64,000 nucleotides of DNA from Candidatus Neomarinimicrobiota bacterium. Its GTDB lineage: Bacteria > Fidelibacterota > UBA8477 > JABMPR01. The stretch covers positions 1 to 64,000 of the forward strand of contig JADHUM010000012.1 of assembly GCA_016784545.1 (NCBI GenBank), written 5' to 3'. Shown here in pieces: positions 61,987-64,000 of the stretch (the stretch's first letter is position 1; every line of letters begins with the position of its first letter). The notes beneath the pieces were generated by a model. The model saw only the letters and a program-made list of their open reading frames with translations. It was not told the origin of the DNA and did not search any database. The translations under genes and the position numbers were made by a program.

Positions 61987-62217
61987 CTAAGTTCCCATCC
62001 TAGTTGCCTTAGATCACCATTTTTGCGCTCATTCGTGCTCTATTTCCATATTAATCAAATATTTTCCCGCTCTATCTTTGACCAATATCTCATCAAAAAA
62101 AAGACCCCTCTTTTCCCAGAATCATGATTATACTACTCATCTAATCAAAATCTGATTGTGTGGTGGGTCACCTACCTGGAGGATTTTGAGGGTTAGTTTA
62201 GAGAAATAAAGTTTGCT

Positions 62218-63798
62218 ATGACTTACTTGCAAAGAACCATATTATTCTCACTTACCATCGTAAATCTTATTTACGGAGGAAGTGCTTTATTTGTCGAAGA
62301 TGAACTACTTGTACGTTTTGATGAGGGATTAACCCGGGCAGACATTGAAGTTATTCTCATGAATGATAATCTTGAGATTGTAAGACAGGTGAGTAGGCCC
62401 CTGAATTTGTGGTTACTGCGAGTTGACCTGAGCAAAAACCAGCTCGGGAAAGCCAGACGCAGGATTGAGGATGTACCTGAAATCAAATATGCCCAGAACA
62501 ATCATCTGCTAAGTTTACGCACCACCCCAGATGACCCGCTATACACATCACAATGGAATTTCCATAATACAGGTTTTGACGCAAATGGTAATCCCTCTGG
62601 AACCGAAGATGCTGATATTGACGCACCGGAAGCCTGGGAAATCAGCACGGGAGGTCAGACGGTTTTGGGAAGAAATATTGTGGCTGCCATTGTTGATGGG
62701 GGTTGCGATCTTGACCATATTGACCTGCAAGCCAATCTCTGGTCAAATCCTTTCGACACATTAGGCAATGGAATTGATGATGATGGGAATGGTTGGGTTG
62801 ACGATTCATTGGGTTGGAATGCCTATGCTCATAATGGAACTATTCCCCAGACAAATCTGGATGCAAGCCATGGTACTCACGTTTCTGGTACCGTGGGTGC
62901 TCACACCAACAATGCTAATCAAGTCGCCGGCATAAATTGGAATATTCAACTCATGATTGTAGCTGGAGCGAGCTCTACCACAGCAATAGCCATGGAAGCA
63001 TATAGCTATGTCCTTGAACAAAAACTGGCCTGGTCGAATTCAGGCGGATTAGAGGGCGCTTTTATTGTCACGGCAAATTCAAGTTTCGGTGCCAATTATG
63101 TCTCTTGCGATTCCATGGATTATCCAGTTTGGAATGATATGTATAACGCCATGGGAGAGGCTGGCATCCTGTCTATTGCATCAACGGCAAATACCAACGT
63201 CGATGTTGATGTGTCTGGCGATTTACCCACAAGCTGTTCCTCCCCCTATTTAATCACAGTGACCAATTCCAATAGGGATGATGAAAAAGTAAGTAGTGCC
63301 GGCTACGGAGCAGTTTCCATTGATTTAGCTGCACCTGGATTCGGCATTATATCCACCAATTACAATGGAACCACCTCCACTAAATATGGAACCTCCATGT
63401 CCACACCCCACGTGACAGGTGCTGTGGCACTTATGCATGCCGCTGCCAGCCCTGCGCTTGCCCAGTATTATGAAGACAGCCCTGCGCTTGCATCAGAAGT
63501 CTTTAAATCATTATTGTTGACCTCTGTTGACCCCCTGGCCTCATTAGAAGGCATCACAGTCACAGGGGGAAGACTGAACCTCCATCATGCTGTTCTGGCA
63601 GCTTCCCTATGGCCCTCTGGCTCAGGAGACATGAATCTGGATTATACGGTCAATATTCAGGATGTGGTAATCTTGGTCAATTTGATTCTGGGTAATATTG
63701 AATCTACTCCAGAACTCATTGCTGCTGGAGACATGAATTATGACTCATATGTCACTGTCCAGGATCTGGTCCGGATAATTAATTTAATACTGCAGTAA
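62218..63798 (+). CDS. Secreted subtilisin-family (S8) protease with dockerin-like domain
   Basis: A 526-aa exported protease. Signal peptide (about 1-22), propeptide-like region (30-100), S8 catalytic domain with Asp160 (IVDGGCDLDH), His218 (SHGTHVSGTVG) and Ser393 (YGTSMSTPHVTG); oxyanion Asn region STANTNVDVD. Instead of a T9SS tail, the last 55 residues (GDMNLDYTVNIQDVVILVNL, then GDMNYDSYVTVQDLVRIINL) form a dockerin type I-like pair of Ca-binding loops. A short in-frame repeat (SPALA) occurs at 63450-63492. Unlike the other three S8 proteins, it may be kept at the surface through cohesin-like binding, or the module may be only a calcium-binding tail. Confidence 0.87.
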   Translation: MTYLQRTILFSLTIVNLIYGGSALFVEDELLVRFDEGLTRADIEVILMNDNLEIVRQVSRPLNLWLLRVDLSKNQLGKARRRIEDVPEIKYAQNNHLLSLRTTPDDPLYTSQWNFHNTGFDANGNPSGTEDADIDAPEAWEISTGGQTVLGRNIVAAIVDGGCDLDHIDLQANLWSNPFDTLGNGIDDDGNGWVDDSLGWNAYAHNGTIPQTNLDASHGTHVSGTVGAHTNNANQVAGINWNIQLMIVAGASSTTAIAMEAYSYVLEQKLAWSNSGGLEGAFIVTANSSFGANYVSCDSMDYPVWNDMYNAMGEAGILSIASTANTNVDVDVSGDLPTSCSSPYLITVTNSNRDDEKVSSAGYGAVSIDLAAPGFGIISTNYNGTTSTKYGTSMSTPHVTGAVALMHAAASPALAQYYEDSPALASEVFKSLLLTSVDPLASLEGITVTGGRLNLHHAVLAASLWPSGSGDMNLDYTVNIQDVVILVNLILGNIESTPELIAAGDMNYDSYVTVQDLVRIINLILQ

Positions 63799-63827
63799 TG
63801 ATACCTAGCTTTCAATTCCAGGTATAA

Positions 63828-63858
63828 AAAAAACCCATCGGAAGTCGATGGGTTTTTT
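63828..63858. terminator. Bidirectional rho-independent terminator
   Basis: Stem AAAAAACCCATCG / CGATGGGTTTTTT with loop GAAGT and T runs on both strands, between the convergent protease gene and the partial gene at the window end. Confidence 0.9.
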
Positions 63859-63877
63859 ATCCTGTTTGGATGTAGGA

Positions 63878-64000
63878 TCAGTACAGGAATTTCATAATAA
63901 ACATGGCTCCGATTCCCGCCAAAGTAATCAAAAAGGCTCCCATTTGTCTAATGGGTGCTTTGGGATCCTGAAAAACATTCACTTCAAATTCATGATAGCT
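63878..64000 (-). CDS. C-terminal fragment of a small membrane protein (runs off the window)
   Basis: The last 40 codons of a minus-strand gene end at TGA 63878-63880. The translation has a polar part (FEVNVFQDPKAPIRQMG) followed by one hydrophobic helix (AFLITLAGIGAMFIMKFLY). The frame is open to the window edge and the gene is followed by the terminator at 63828-63858, which supports it being real. It is probably an inner-membrane protein; no family is recognised from the fragment. Confidence 0.6.
   Translation of the reverse strand, partial: SYHEFEVNVFQDPKAPIRQMGAFLITLAGIGAMFIMKFLY

Noticed and set aside
62218-63798. T9SS tail on the last S8 protease.
   Set aside because: No NPFNP-type sequence; the C-terminus is a dockerin-like pair of calcium loops.

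Overview
The window comes from a bacterium of the FCB (Fibrobacteres-Chlorobi-Bacteroidetes) superphylum. A marine or sediment Marinimicrobia/Neomarinimicrobiota-type or Calditrichaeota/Ignavibacteria-type lineage seems most likely. Evidence: eleven secreted proteins carry the YPNPFNPxTxI-type C-terminal sorting domain of the type IX secretion system (T9SS), there is a PorV/PorQ-like outer-membrane protein, RND pumps are abundant, and base composition is moderate. I see no rRNA, tRNA, CRISPR array, prophage or complete insertion sequence. TGA is an ordinary stop here (for example fabG and the symporter end in TGA).

Layout. (1) 266-4598: an RND efflux pair. (2) 4809-13136: a plus-strand operon-like run with a GbsR/MarR-type regulator, an SDR, a KAS III homologue lacking two of three catalytic residues, a Na+/solute symporter, an acyl-CoA synthetase, a lipoprotein, an outer-membrane barrel and an exported alpha/beta hydrolase. 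It reads as import, activation and processing of an ester or carboxylate. (3) 13191-21810, minus strand: a hotdog thioesterase, a tandem-SHOCT protein, a 2-hydroxyacyl-CoA dehydratase/benzoyl-CoA-reductase-type pair with its ATP-dependent activator, then an archaeal-type Glu-tRNA(Gln) amidotransferase GatD/GatE, then a thioredoxin-fold peroxiredoxin-like gene whose first CxxC cysteine codon is TGA. (4) 22172-28282, minus strand: a second RND pump (pump, adaptor, TolC-like protein, TetR regulator) with palindromic operator-like sites upstream.

(5) 28465-40959: a T9SS-exported protein island. A Gly/His-rich secreted protein is followed by five tandem paralogues of about 567-570 aa with HAF-type repeats, one Fn3-like domain and a sorting tail. 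A divergent 818-aa relative faces them across a 0.4-kb intergenic region holding two mirrored C6/G6 palindromes. (6) 41090-42944: two tandem TrmB-type regulators. (7) 43020-51992: three subtilisin-family (S8) secreted proteases. (8) 52138-60926: tryptophanase, a TonB-C lipoprotein, a membrane-anchored alpha/beta hydrolase, another T9SS cargo, and a pair of transglutaminase-like proteins, one lacking its catalytic Cys. (9) 61069-64000: a PorQ-like barrel protein, a fourth S8 protease ending in a dockerin-like domain, and the 3' end of a small membrane-protein gene.

The genes suggest a heterotroph that exports proteases and surface proteins through a T9SS and ferments amino acids (tryptophanase, 2-hydroxyacyl-CoA dehydratase module). 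The most unusual points are the archaeal-type GatDE pair in a bacterial context, the possible selenocysteine peroxiredoxin beside it, the five-fold HAF array with its mirrored promoter palindromes, and the KAS III homologue with a broken triad.
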